Source of the DNA: Flavobacterium limi
GTDB lineage: Bacteria > Bacteroidota > Bacteroidia > Flavobacteriales > Flavobacteriaceae
Length of the DNA stretch: 64,000 bases
Assembly: GCF_010645075.1 (NCBI RefSeq)
Contig: NZ_JAADZV010000003.1
Span: 372,001-436,000, forward strand
Direction of reading: 5' to 3'
Part shown: positions 52,915 to 62,389 of the stretch, piece after piece
Position numbering within the stretch: the first letter of the stretch is position 1
Layout of the letters: every line of letters begins with the position of its first letter
The notes under the pieces: generated by a model
Seen by the model: the letters and a program-made list of their open reading frames with translations, nothing else
What the model was told of the DNA's origin: nothing
The model's database searches: none
Made by a program: the position numbers and the translations under genes

Positions 52915-53127
52915 TTATTTAATTTCAAATGATTCCTCTGGAAATGCTTCTTGGGAAGTTGCGGTTTTCAATACTGGTGGTTTTGGTTTTTTTACACCTG
53001 TACTTTCTGCATAAGTTCTTTCGCTGTAAGAACCAACAATTTTGCTCATTTGATTTCTGTCTAACTTTCCAAATAACTCAAGGGCATTTTCTTCTTTACT
53101 AAAGAAGAATTTTTTTTCATTTTTCAT
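52915..53127 (-). CDS. RiPP precursor peptide (70 aa)
   Basis: A short peptide whose N-terminal part looks like a Bacteroidota leader: FGKLDRNQMSKIVGS, with the Leu...Met-x-x-Ile-Val-Gly-Ser element in place of the usual VGG, so cleavage after S33 is expected. The 37-residue core starts with Y34-S-E36 and Y39-A-E41, two aromatic-x-x triads suited to three-residue cyclophane formation, followed by a Lys/Pro-rich and acidic tail (VKKPKPPVLKTATSQEAF). It has no Cys, which speaks against thioether chemistry. A TATATTTG box on the minus strand lies 98 nt upstream. Confidence 0.8.
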   Translation of the reverse strand: MKNEKKFFFSKEENALELFGKLDRNQMSKIVGSYSERTYAESTGVKKPKPPVLKTATSQEAFPEESFEIK

Positions 53128-53904
53128 TTTCTAAATGTTAAAAAATTAATATTATTTATATAATTGTTTTTTATTATTTACCCACGTGCACTTGAATTAA
53201 TAACTAAAAACAAGAATTTAGCTTCAAATATATACCAATATATTACAAAGTGTAGAAAAAATCTCTCAAAAAAATCGAATTATTTTCCAATTGCCTCAAT
53301 TTTAATTAAGTAAGATTATTCTTTAAAAAATAAATATTATGATCAAGCTAGTTAGAGGTTACTAGAATTTAAGAACTATTTTTAATATTAATAGTAAAGA
53401 TCAGTTTGAGACAGTTCCTTCCAAAGGTTTTTTATTGCTTCTCAAAACACTTAGTTTTTATAGATATATGGTTGTATGGTATTTACTCTGTAGCAGGTGT
53501 ATCTCCCTCCTTTGGACATTACAAAAGCAGATGTTCATGATATTAATTTTTAAAGAATATTAAAAATCAAGCAATTAATTTTCCCCAAACGGGTTATTGT
53601 TACTACAAATTATTAAATATTTCTAAATAGAGATAAAATGATTTTCAGAATTATATCATTGAAATTTTCTTCAAATCTTGTAGAAAAAGTTCCTAAACAG
53701 GTTCGTAAGGTTCACCAAGAAACTCCTGAGGAAATTAAGGAGTTCTTTTATTTTCATTTAGCACCAAAATCTTTTAGCTATCCTAAAAAACTTCAATTTA
53801 TGCAAAGCTACTATTGTAAAAACTTGTGCTTTCTTATTTGTATACAATTAATGATTTCACGACAAAATAACTAAAACAGTTGTAGTCACCGATAAATATC
53901 CAAA
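53128..53904. other. Long non-coding stretch upstream of the RiPP operon
   Basis: AT-rich. It contains the -7 box TATATTTG on the minus strand (53225-53232), which should drive the precursor gene. A 78-codon plus-strand frame at 53638 is not supported (see rejected items). No further precursor copy or RNA is seen. Confidence 0.55.
53225..53232 (-). promoter_or_regulatory. Promoter -7 box of the RiPP operon
   Basis: TATATTTG on the minus strand, 98 nt before the precursor ATG, fits TAnnTTTG; no clean -33 TTG at standard spacing. The leader contains AT-rich repeats only. Confidence 0.5.
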
Positions 53905-55272
53905 TTAATCCCCACCACAACCTCCGCACGAACTGCCACAAGAACTGCCACAGGAGCTACCGCAGGAAGTTCCACAGGATGATCCTCCATCTGAACCTGA
54001 ATTTCTGTTTACATAGGCTGTCAATGGGATGAAAGAACTTGCTAATATTATATTGCCATACAGAAAATAATTCCATTGCCAGTCTTTTTCAGCTTTTGCA
54101 TTTATTTTATCTTCTTTGAAAGATTGAGGTATTGTATTGCTAAACAGGTAATTTACTATTTTATCTAAATAACGATAGGATATAAATACTAAAGCAAAAA
54201 GTACAAAAAACAGAAAAGTTATTGGTTTATCCCTTGAAATTCCCAAGATAAGTCTGCTAAAACCGATGCTTAAAACGAATCCTAAAATGATCATGGCAAT
54301 TTTTATGATCTGTATAAATTGTTTAGAATTAGTAATTTTTTGTCTAATTCTGACTACTGCTTTTTCAGTCTGTTCAAATATTGGTTTTTGTACAATTATT
54401 TTAAACAATTGAGGATAGTACATCGGTTCATATTCTTTCATGATTTCCACAACACAGTTTTCGTATTTATTATCGGTTAAATTTTCATCAATCAGATTTA
54501 ATCTGTTATTGCCTAAAACCTCAATTTTCTTATTACTGATTAAATTATTTACAACCCCATGAATAACTAATTGCAGCTTATTATTTTGAAGAAAAATAAG
54601 TTCAAAAGCACTAAGGTTTGCTAAAATTGGATTTGATTTTATATCGTCATAAAATGAATTGAAGGCTGTTTTAACAAAACGCATTAACAAACCAATTGAA
54701 ACCACAAACAATAAAATATAGAAGATCAAAAAATTAGGATTCCCGATTTGTATTAAAACAGGTTTAACAAAGTAATAAACCGGAAAAACAAGAATTACGA
54801 ATAATCCTAAAAACACTTTTTTAATTGTGCCAATTTCAATTCTGGCTTTGTCCAGATTAAAAGAGTCGAGTTCATTTGAATATCCCCAGATTTCTTTTGG
54901 CTGCTTTCCGAAATTCCCTTCATACAATTCCTTTGTTCTTTCTTTAGCCTTATGGAATTTTTCTGCCTCTGATCGGTTATGAGTTGACGGAATATGTTCA
55001 ATTCTTTTAGCCAAAAGAGAACAGAAATCAGAATAGGAAGTGGTAAAAATTAAGTGCTGGTGCCAGACAATATCTACAATTTCTGATGGCGAAACCATTT
55101 CATTGTCAACAGCGGCGAGATACATGAACTTTTTATATTCGATAATGGCTGTTTTCGCAAAATAGATTGTCCATTTATTTTCAAATGCCAGCCTTGTCAA
55201 AAATCCATATTCGTCATTCGGATTATCTAATTCAAACTTTAAAACTTCTTCCCAAAGTATTGCATCCATCAA
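53905..55272 (-). CDS. TIGR04222/GRDP-like membrane protein with Cys-Gly C-terminal tail
   Basis: A 455-residue protein. The first 130 residues resemble the glycine-rich-domain protein (GRDP/DUF1399) helical module: YKKFMYLAAVDNEMVSPSE, IVDIVWHQHLIFTTSYSDFC. Two pairs of transmembrane helices follow (about 155-205 and 335-375). The end is a tail of repeated SSCG units (about 430-455: SGSDGGSSCGTSCGSSCG and more). Such Cys/Gly tails are known in TIGR04222 proteins, function unknown. It lies upstream of the RiPP operon on the same strand but with a 0.78-kb gap. Confidence 0.78.
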   Translation of the reverse strand: MMDAILWEEVLKFELDNPNDEYGFLTRLAFENKWTIYFAKTAIIEYKKFMYLAAVDNEMVSPSEIVDIVWHQHLIFTTSYSDFCSLLAKRIEHIPSTHNRSEAEKFHKAKERTKELYEGNFGKQPKEIWGYSNELDSFNLDKARIEIGTIKKVFLGLFVILVFPVYYFVKPVLIQIGNPNFLIFYILLFVVSIGLLMRFVKTAFNSFYDDIKSNPILANLSAFELIFLQNNKLQLVIHGVVNNLISNKKIEVLGNNRLNLIDENLTDNKYENCVVEIMKEYEPMYYPQLFKIIVQKPIFEQTEKAVVRIRQKITNSKQFIQIIKIAMIILGFVLSIGFSRLILGISRDKPITFLFFVLFALVFISYRYLDKIVNYLFSNTIPQSFKEDKINAKAEKDWQWNYFLYGNIILASSFIPLTAYVNRNSGSDGGSSCGTSCGSSCGSSCGSSCGGCGGD

Positions 55273-55408
55273 TATTATGTGTTTTTCTGTATGCTAATAT
55301 ATAATTAATTTCACTACAAAAACACATTACTTATTACATAGAAATTCAAATGAAAATTCATTAAATTATACTTTCAGAAAAAGAGTTTCTAATTTTACAA
55401 CTGCATCA

Positions 55409-56485
55409 TCACGGATATATCATCAAAAATATAAAAGCAAATAAATTTACCAGAAGTACTACTCCATAAACAATATTCGACTTTCCTTTACTCAATGACA
55501 ACATTACAGTAAATACCGACAATGCCAGCAAGACAATAGACTTGATATCAAGACCGAGAATAATTGGCATATCCATCATAATACAAACTGCTGCTACACT
55601 CGGAATTGTTAATCCTATACTGGCTAAAGCAGAGCCTAAAGCGAGATTTAAACTCGTTTGCAGCCTGTTTTTTCTTGCTGCTATAATTGCTGCAATTGCC
55701 TCGGGAAGCAAAATTATGGCGGCAATAACAACTCCTACCAATGCTTTTGGCAGACTATAGCTCACAATAATACTTTCAATTGTAGGGGATAATGTTTTTG
55801 CTAATAACACCACGATCCCTAAGCTTACTAAAAGAAAAACAAGACTTGTGTAAAACGTCTTGTCATTAATTACAACAGGCTCAGCTATGGTTTCATTTTC
55901 ATCATCTCCAATAGTCAGGAAATAATGCCTGTATCTTGTCGTTTGCGCAAATAAAAAAGAACCATAAATAACCAGGCAGGCCCCCGATGCAAAAACAAGC
56001 TGTGGCACGGAATAATAAGACCCATGAACACTTTCTGTAAACGTTGGAAAAACTAATGTAAATACAATAATAGACACCAGCGAAACCAAACCAATGGTTA
56101 CAGAAGAGGTTGAAAAATTTTGTTCGTAATGCTTAAGACCGCCAATAAAAAGGCATAATCCAATGATCCCGTTAAGAATGAGCATTGTTGCAGCATATAC
56201 AGTATCTCTTGCGAGAGAAGCTGCTTCAGGTCCTTCAGACAACATCAAAGAAACAATAATGGATACTTCAATAACTGTTATCGAAATAGCCAAGATAATA
56301 GTTCCATAAGGTTCTCCCACCCTTTCCGCTATTATTTCAGAATGGTGTACAGCAGACATAACACTAAGAATAAGCAGGATACTTGCTGCAATTTGAAAAA
56401 AGCTGCTCCCATCAACAAGTCCGCTAAAAAAAAGAATCCACGCCAATATTGGAATAATGATTGTCCACTGAAGCAATTGTTTCAT
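55409..56485 (-). CDS. chaA: Calcium/sodium:proton antiporter, ChaA-like
   Basis: A 358-residue membrane protein of the CaCA superfamily with about 10-11 helices. The two alpha-repeat blocks are visible: AERVGEPYGTIILAISITVIEVS and VVIAAIILLPEAIAAI, with the Glu of each likely in the ion site. E. coli ChaA exports Ca2+ and Na+. Specificity here is unproven. Confidence 0.87.
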   Translation of the reverse strand: MKQLLQWTIIIPILAWILFFSGLVDGSSFFQIAASILLILSVMSAVHHSEIIAERVGEPYGTIILAISITVIEVSIIVSLMLSEGPEAASLARDTVYAATMLILNGIIGLCLFIGGLKHYEQNFSTSSVTIGLVSLVSIIVFTLVFPTFTESVHGSYYSVPQLVFASGACLVIYGSFLFAQTTRYRHYFLTIGDDENETIAEPVVINDKTFYTSLVFLLVSLGIVVLLAKTLSPTIESIIVSYSLPKALVGVVIAAIILLPEAIAAIIAARKNRLQTSLNLALGSALASIGLTIPSVAAVCIMMDMPIILGLDIKSIVLLALSVFTVMLSLSKGKSNIVYGVVLLVNLFAFIFLMIYP

Positions 56486-56627
56486 TTCGTATATTTTTAA
56501 TATTCAATTGTATTCTAATTCGTTTTTTATATTTCCCAAGATAAAACTTTTATTTTTAAATCATGCTGTCATCATAAAGACAAATTCGATATATTTGAGT
56601 CTATTAACTTCTAATGATTAATAAATT

Positions 56628-57029
56628 ATGCGAAAAAACAACGATTTAGGCTTATTGATACTGCGTATCGCAGTTGGCTTTTTAATGCTCCTGCATGGTG
56701 TTGCCAAATTTAGCGGAGGTTTAGATTTCATCAAAACGATGCTTGCTGAAAAAGGCATTCCAGAATTTATTGCATATGGTGTACTGGTAGGAGAAATACT
56801 TGCTCCTATTGCTATTTTAGTTGGTTTCAGAACCCGAATAGCTGCTGCTATATTTGCTTTCAATTGTTTGGTTGCCGTTTTAATGGCTCACAGTTCTGAA
56901 ATATTTTCTATGGGAGAACACGGAGGATGGGCTTTAGAACTCATTGGTCTGTATTTCTTTGGCGCTCTGGCTTTATTCTTTACAGGAGCAGGAAATATTG
57001 CAGTTTCAAAAAGCAATCAATGGGATTAA
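56628..57029 (+). CDS. DoxX family membrane protein
   Basis: A 133-residue protein with four transmembrane helices: LLILRIAVGFLMLLHGVAKF is the DoxX signature start, followed by EFIAYGVLVGEILAPIAILVGF. Members are linked to redox and sulfur metabolism or oxidative stress; exact role unknown. It stands alone with a strong terminator. Confidence 0.88.
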   Translation: MRKNNDLGLLILRIAVGFLMLLHGVAKFSGGLDFIKTMLAEKGIPEFIAYGVLVGEILAPIAILVGFRTRIAAAIFAFNCLVAVLMAHSSEIFSMGEHGGWALELIGLYFFGALALFFTGAGNIAVSKSNQWD

Positions 57030-57054
57030 GTTTCCTGTTTTGATATAAATTTAC

Positions 57055-57090
57055 AAACCTCCAAAGCCAGATGGCTTTGGAGGTTTTTTA
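57055..57090 (+). terminator. Terminator of the DoxX gene
   Basis: AAACCTCCAAAGCC and GGCTTTGGAGGTTT form a perfect 14-bp stem with a 4-nt loop, followed by Ts. Confidence 0.88.
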
Positions 57091-57185
57091 AGTATGCTGT
57101 TTTTTATTCTTTTAAAAGTTATTCAGGATAAAAAATAAATTGAACTAAGTTATTCCCAATTGATTTTTTTCACAAAAACAAATGG

Positions 57186-58046
57186 CTAACTGATTAAAAT
57201 CGCAGTAAAACCAGCCCTGCTTTTTACTCCAAATTTTCGATAAATATTGCTGGTATGTGTTTTTACGGTTGGTAAAGAAATATATAACGCTTCAGAAATT
57301 TCATTGTACGTTTTGCCTTTTACCAAAAGCATGGCTATTTCTTTTTCTCTTTCCGACAAGGAGTAATTTTTAAAATTCTGCTCTTTGGGTTCAATTTGCG
57401 GATTCAGGAGAGAAAGACGCTGCAAATCATCTAATAATTTACTTCCTGCCAAAAGGATAAATACCAGCGGAATGGTAAAACCAATTTTCAATTCGACGTT
57501 GCTTACCGTATAATAATAGTTGAGTATGAGTGAAAGCGGCACAAGTATCATAAAGGCAACAGCAAATATTCTTTCTGTTTTCTCCCTGTGCATTATTCTT
57601 TTATGAGGCTTAGTCGTCCGGATTAAGATCATAGACAACACGACCGAAAATCCTAAGAATAAAGTAACCACATATTGCATGTAAGAGAGTAAATCAAAAA
57701 ACCAGGCAGCAATTATTGTAATGAACAACACAACTGAAAGGCTGATAAATATTTTTTTCCAGACTGTTTTTATCGAAAATTGCCTTTCTTTAACGACATT
57801 CAAAGGAGTTGTTAGTCCTACTAAAACCATTGTTAATAATATAAAGGCATCTGTAGTTTTAATATGGCTGATTTTATCCAGAAAAGAAGAAACCGTTAAA
57901 GCAATAATCAGTAACAATAATGAAAATGTAAAAGCAATAGTTTCAAAGGCTTCAAGATTTCTTTTATAACAAACTAATTGCAGGAAAATAGTAACGATTA
58001 TTAAGGTGTAAGCTATAATCATTAAGACAATTTCTAGTAGCGTCAT
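57186..58046 (-). CDS. Membrane-anchored LuxR-type transcriptional regulator
   Basis: A 286-residue protein. About seven transmembrane segments fill the first 205 residues (EIVLMIIAYTLIIVTIFLQLV, AFTFSLLLLIIALTV, IFISLSVVLFITIIAAWFF and others). The C-terminal 65 residues form a GerE/LuxR helix-turn-helix: LSEREKEIAMLLVKGKTYNE, ISLPTVKTHTSNIYRKFGV. There is no receiver or ligand domain, so it may sense membrane state or a lipid signal directly. Target genes unknown; next gene on the strand is a small lipoprotein. Confidence 0.85.
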   Translation of the reverse strand: MTLLEIVLMIIAYTLIIVTIFLQLVCYKRNLEAFETIAFTFSLLLLIIALTVSSFLDKISHIKTTDAFILLTMVLVGLTTPLNVVKERQFSIKTVWKKIFISLSVVLFITIIAAWFFDLLSYMQYVVTLFLGFSVVLSMILIRTTKPHKRIMHREKTERIFAVAFMILVPLSLILNYYYTVSNVELKIGFTIPLVFILLAGSKLLDDLQRLSLLNPQIEPKEQNFKNYSLSEREKEIAMLLVKGKTYNEISEALYISLPTVKTHTSNIYRKFGVKSRAGFTAILIS

Positions 58047-58216
58047 TTTTCTTTGTCGAATTGTATTTAAATAAATTTGATACTATTTTGAGATAAGCTT
58101 GCGGTAAAACTTTGAGAATATAATCACTTTTGCCGAAGTTATAAAAATAGTATAATAAATTGAGATTTTTCTGCTATATCGCTTCAATTTTGTCAGGTTA
58201 AATTTGTTGTCAAACA

Positions 58217-58242
58217 AAAAACTCCATTAAAGATGGAGTTTT
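58217..58242 (-). terminator. Terminator of the 121-aa lipoprotein gene
   Basis: AAAACTCCAT and ATGGAGTTTT form a perfect stem; Ts follow on the minus strand. Confidence 0.75.
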
Positions 58243-58268
58243 ACTTAAAATTTTTTTCGTTTTGCTGC

Positions 58269-58634
58269 TTATATTTTATCAAGTGTAATTTTCATTTCTT
58301 TACTATCTAATATCAGTTTATCATCTGTTATTGTGCTTTCACATGGATAAGGCGTCCCCGTTTCATCTTTGATGACCAGGCTCTTCCCTCCTTTTGTTAA
58401 AGCATAAGTACCATCTGTTATTTCTCTCTGCAGGAAACCTGTAACGTGACCATCTTTTGTAAAAGTCAGCATTCCGTTAGTCAGAATTGCAGTTTTTGCA
58501 GAATCTGAAAGTGGAATCTTTGCTTCTACTGCGGTGATTTTCCAGGAATTCACCAATTTATTTCGCCCACTACATGAAACCATTAGTATGGCTAAAAATA
58601 TAATCCCATAGATAAATAAGTTAGATTTTTTCAT
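58269..58634 (-). CDS. Small lipocalin-like lipoprotein
   Basis: A 121-residue lipoprotein (lipobox ILMVSC). The mature part has NSWKITAVEAK, GMLTFTKDGHVTGFL, GTYALTKGGKSLVIKDE and ESTITDDKLILDS, the alternating strand pattern of small lipocalin-like families. Function unknown. It lies 104 bp downstream of another small lipoprotein gene. Confidence 0.75.
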   Translation of the reverse strand: MKKSNLFIYGIIFLAILMVSCSGRNKLVNSWKITAVEAKIPLSDSAKTAILTNGMLTFTKDGHVTGFLQREITDGTYALTKGGKSLVIKDETGTPYPCESTITDDKLILDSKEMKITLDKI

Positions 58635-58737
58635 GATTTTTAGATTTTAGGTTAAACATAAAAACAAGTTACAAAAAAAACAAATCCAAAACACTTAAAA
58701 TCAATTATTTATACCAAAAACAAAAAATAATTAAGCT

Positions 58738-59121
58738 TCAATTAAATTTAAAAATATCTTCATATTTCAGATAGTTTTTTCTACTAATTACATATAATGC
58801 AGTTCCGTTTTCATCTTTGATTAACCCCATGCTTTCATCATCGGATTTAGGGAAATTAATTTGGTAACCTCTTCCGTCTGCCAATTGAATTCCGTAAGTC
58901 GAAACAGAGTTTTCAATGTGTACAGAATTCTGACTATACTCAAACTTTTCTTTTTTTCCCTTGCTGTTTCTGACAGTGAAATCTTTTGCATTAAAGAATA
59001 ATTCAAATTTTTCACCTTTGGCATCTGTGGCTTTCCAGGAACCACGATAGGTATCTGATCCGCTGCAGCCAACTAAAATTACTGCTAAAACTCCCAAAAG
59101 GGCAATACTGATTTTTTTCAT
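58738..59121 (-). CDS. Small lipoprotein, beta-rich
   Basis: A 127-residue lipoprotein (lipobox VILVGC). TYRGSWKATDAKGEKFELFF and NSKGKKEKFEYSQNSV suggest a small beta-barrel/sandwich. No family is recognised. It resembles the next lipoprotein in layout, but not clearly in sequence. Confidence 0.75.
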   Translation of the reverse strand: MKKISIALLGVLAVILVGCSGSDTYRGSWKATDAKGEKFELFFNAKDFTVRNSKGKKEKFEYSQNSVHIENSVSTYGIQLADGRGYQINFPKSDDESMGLIKDENGTALYVISRKNYLKYEDIFKFN

Positions 59122-59251
59122 TTTTATTTAATTATTTAGGTTATTGAAAGTAATTTTAAATCTTGGGTATTCCTGCAAGATAAAATATTCTTTACAACGA
59201 TTCTAATCTAAATCATGAAAAATCAATAATGTAGAAGTAATATAAAACACA

Positions 59252-61504
59252 CTAAACCCCGAGATGTTTTCTTAAATATTCACCTGTTACAGATACAGTG
59301 TTTTCTAACAACTCAGGTACAGATCCCTTAAAAAGTAATTCTCCTCCAAATTTTCCTGCTCCGGGACCAATATCAATTATCCAATCTGCCTGTGCAATGA
59401 TATCAAGGTTATGTTCAATCACTATCAATGTGTTGCCTTTATCGACTAATTTGTTAAGGATACTCATTAGTTTTTCTGTATCTGATGGATGCAAACCTGT
59501 ACTAGGCTCATCGAGTACTATGATGCTGTTTATATTATTCAATTCTTTAGTCAATTTCAGCCGTTGTCTTTCCCCGCCAGAAAAGCTGTCTAGTCGTTGC
59601 CCAAGGGTTAAATAATCCAACCCTAAGGCTGTTAATGAATCAAAATGCTTCAAAAAAGAATGCTGTTTAAAAAATCGTTGTGCTCCTTCGACTGTCAGGT
59701 TTAGTACTTCTGCTATATTCTTATCCTGATATTTATATTTTAATACCTCAGGATTGAAGCCACTTCCATCACATACCTCACAGGGCGTTTGAACCTCTTC
59801 CATAAATGCAAGATCGATTTTTTCAAAACCCAATCCTTTGCAGTTGGGACAAGCACCATCACTATTACGGCTGAATAGTCTATTGCTTACGTTGTTCGCT
59901 TTTGCAAACAGATTTCTAATATCATCAGAAATGCCAAGATTAGTAAGAAGATTGCCTCTTGAACTCGCGATAATAGCTGACTGGTCAATAATTTTTACAT
60001 CAGGAATCTGCATTGGAAGTACCTTGCTGATTAAGGTACTTTTACCCGAACCTGCCACACCCGTAACGACGGTAAAGATATTTTTGGGAATAGCAACGCT
60101 AATATTTTTTAGGTTAAATAGATTGGCATTTTTTATCTCTATGAAATGATTTGCAATTCGTGACTTCAATTTATGAGTTCGCTTAAGCGAAAAATAAGTA
60201 CCTGTTTTATGTTTCGATTTTTTTAATCCTGCAAATGAACCTTCATACACAACTTCTCCTCCCTTCGATCCCGATAAAGGCCCCATGTCTACAATATAAT
60301 CACCAATTTTTATAAGGTCAGGATCGTGTTCAACAATCAAAACAGTATTTCCTTTTTCTTTAATCTCTCTGATGATTAGAGAGATATTATCAAGGTCTTT
60401 AGGATGCAGACCGATACTTGGTTCATCAAAGATATACAAAAGATCTTCCAGACTGTTTCCTAAATGTTTTACCATTTTTATGCGTTGCGATTCACCGCCG
60501 GACAGCGTAATTGTGGCTCTGTCGAGCGTTAAGTACTGGAGTCCGATCGTAATGATATTTTCAAGTTTATTACGCAGTTCGTATAGAATCGTTTCGTACT
60601 TTTTTGCTGAGAGAGATTGTACAAAAGACAACAGTTCATCAATAGAGAGTGCCGAACAATCTGCAATGTCTTTTCCTTTGATTTTACAGCTAAGCACTTT
60701 TTCATTTAGTCTTTTGCCTTGACATGAAGGGCAGAGGCTGGAAACGATAATTTTCTGAAGATTTTTTTTTCTTAACTTATTCTCTTTGGAATCTTTTTTT
60801 AAAAGATCCTTTTCTATACGAGGAAGGACTCCAATATATTGCATTGTTTTTCCCCAATTTTTGGCCGGATTTTTTGGCTTGTGTTCTTCGGCATGCAATA
60901 ATAATTCCCATTCTTCTTCAGAGAAATCCTTGAGCTTTTTATCATTGTCAAAATATCCTGAATTAGCATACCTCAGCCATCTGTAACCTCCTGGCTGAAA
61001 TGTTGGAAACAGAATTGCACCTTCGTTTAATGATTTGCTTTTGTCAAACAAGGTTTGAATGTCAATAGTGTTTGTATATCCCAAACCTTCACAAACAGCA
61101 CACATTCCCTGCGGGTTATTAAACGAAAAAACATTAGAATACCCCACAAAAGGCTCCCCCATTCTTGAGAACAATAGCCGCAAAGAAGCAGAAACATCTG
61201 TAGCAGTTCCAACAGTAGAGCGGACATTCCCGCCCAACCGTTTTTGATTTATAATAACGGGTACATTGAGATGTTCGATTTTATCTACATCTGCAATTCC
61301 TAAATGATTCAGGCGGTTTCGTACAAAACTGTTTTGTGTTTCATTAATCTGCCGCTGTGCCTCTGCTCCAATTGTTTCAAATACTAATGATGATTTGCCT
61401 GAACCGGATACGCCTGTGAAAACAGTGATTTTGTTTTTAGGAATTTTTAGTGATACATTTTTGAGGTTGTTTTGTCTGGCACCTGTAATTATTATTTTAC
61501 GCAT
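59252..61504 (-). CDS. Short UvrA paralogue (excinuclease ABC subunit A-like)
   Basis: A 750-residue ABC ATPase pair of the UvrA family. Both Walker A motifs (GVSGSGKSSLVFET, GVAGSGKSTLI), both signatures (LSGGESQRIK, FSGGERQRLKL) and both Walker B/D-loops (DEPSIGLHPKDLD, DEPSTGLHPSDT) are intact, as are zinc pairs CAVC, CPSC, CPNC, CEVC. It is about 190 residues shorter than housekeeping UvrA (about 940), matching the class without a full UvrB-binding and insertion domain. Such UvrA2-like proteins are linked to drug tolerance or export. No UvrB lies nearby. Confidence 0.88.
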   Translation of the reverse strand: MRKIIITGARQNNLKNVSLKIPKNKITVFTGVSGSGKSSLVFETIGAEAQRQINETQNSFVRNRLNHLGIADVDKIEHLNVPVIINQKRLGGNVRSTVGTATDVSASLRLLFSRMGEPFVGYSNVFSFNNPQGMCAVCEGLGYTNTIDIQTLFDKSKSLNEGAILFPTFQPGGYRWLRYANSGYFDNDKKLKDFSEEEWELLLHAEEHKPKNPAKNWGKTMQYIGVLPRIEKDLLKKDSKENKLRKKNLQKIIVSSLCPSCQGKRLNEKVLSCKIKGKDIADCSALSIDELLSFVQSLSAKKYETILYELRNKLENIITIGLQYLTLDRATITLSGGESQRIKMVKHLGNSLEDLLYIFDEPSIGLHPKDLDNISLIIREIKEKGNTVLIVEHDPDLIKIGDYIVDMGPLSGSKGGEVVYEGSFAGLKKSKHKTGTYFSLKRTHKLKSRIANHFIEIKNANLFNLKNISVAIPKNIFTVVTGVAGSGKSTLISKVLPMQIPDVKIIDQSAIIASSRGNLLTNLGISDDIRNLFAKANNVSNRLFSRNSDGACPNCKGLGFEKIDLAFMEEVQTPCEVCDGSGFNPEVLKYKYQDKNIAEVLNLTVEGAQRFFKQHSFLKHFDSLTALGLDYLTLGQRLDSFSGGERQRLKLTKELNNINSIIVLDEPSTGLHPSDTEKLMSILNKLVDKGNTLIVIEHNLDIIAQADWIIDIGPGAGKFGGELLFKGSVPELLENTVSVTGEYLRKHLGV

Positions 61505-61666
61505 AATTATGACTTTTAGAAATATTTAAACAGGGAATAGAAAAAGTACAATTTCCTCACTTCCAAATTGTTACATCTAAAAAACAAAATATTCTATAAT
61601 TATCTGGTATTGTACTGATTAAGAAAAAACTTTTCATATTTAGTTTTTTCAACAAAAAATTGTTCA

Positions 61667-62209
61667 TTATAAAGTCGCTATACTTTTTATTCCGAAAAAA
61701 CAATCGTCCATGCATCCTTTTGGCACATATCCGCAAGTAGAAATCAGTCCATCATTTTTTGATTCGAAATATACTGAAACATCTTTTCTTTTAACAAGCC
61801 ATTCTTTTTCTGCCTTACTATAAATTTGATCTAATGTTAAAGCTGTTGCAGCAGGTGAATTTTCGTGACTGTTTATTTGATTTTCTTCCTCAGTCCATTC
61901 TAATGGTATGGTATCAGGGATATTTTCAGTATTTCCGGTATATTTAAAATACCGCTGGATGACTTTTCCATTTGATACTGTTATTGTTGTTTCCCAGCTA
62001 TAGGCTAAAAAAAGGGTCCCTCCCGACACCACATACTTATAAGAGTTGTCTGAAGATCCTTTGAAATCCAGCCAGGCTTTCTGGCTTTTTTGAAAATCAT
62101 TCTCATAATTTAATTCATCGTCTGACGAACAGGAAAACATTAAACAGCTGATTAGAACTAATGTAATAAAGTAAATTTTGGTTTCATAGTTTTTGAATTT
62201 ATAGTTCAC
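61667..62209 (-). CDS. Hypothetical lipoprotein (180 aa)
   Basis: A lipobox LMFSC follows a signal peptide preceded by about 12 charged residues, so a later start is possible. The mature part (NDFQKSQKAWLDFKGSSDN, YKYVVSGGTLFLAYSWETTI, KAEKEWLVKRKDVSVYFE, ending in a Cys-bearing GYVPKGCMDDCFFG) has no family I can name. Two cysteines near the C-terminus may form a disulfide. Confidence 0.75.
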   Translation of the reverse strand: MNYKFKNYETKIYFITLVLISCLMFSCSSDDELNYENDFQKSQKAWLDFKGSSDNSYKYVVSGGTLFLAYSWETTITVSNGKVIQRYFKYTGNTENIPDTIPLEWTEEENQINSHENSPAATALTLDQIYSKAEKEWLVKRKDVSVYFESKNDGLISTCGYVPKGCMDDCFFGIKSIATL

Positions 62210-62389
62210 CTATATAGATAGAAATCAAAGGATTTGGTTGCGTTTTTTCAACAGATTTATCTTCCTAAAACTTACAAATCAGCAGTATCAGAAAAATTCA
62301 ACAACATAGCATTATATTTTGTTTACGAATATGACTTTATTTTTATTACAATTGTAAACCTTAGATTTTCTCCTGAAACCAATTTTGCA

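Noticed and set aside
53638..53874. 78-codon plus-strand frame upstream of the RiPP operon
   Set aside because: AT-rich, mixed composition, no promoter box, no motif, and no relation to the 70-aa precursor. Chance frame or an old remnant.
57186..58046. Acyl-homoserine-lactone receptor controlling the AidA/PixA-type genes
   Set aside because: The LuxR-type protein has a membrane domain instead of an autoinducer-binding domain, there is no LuxI, and it is 31 kb away.
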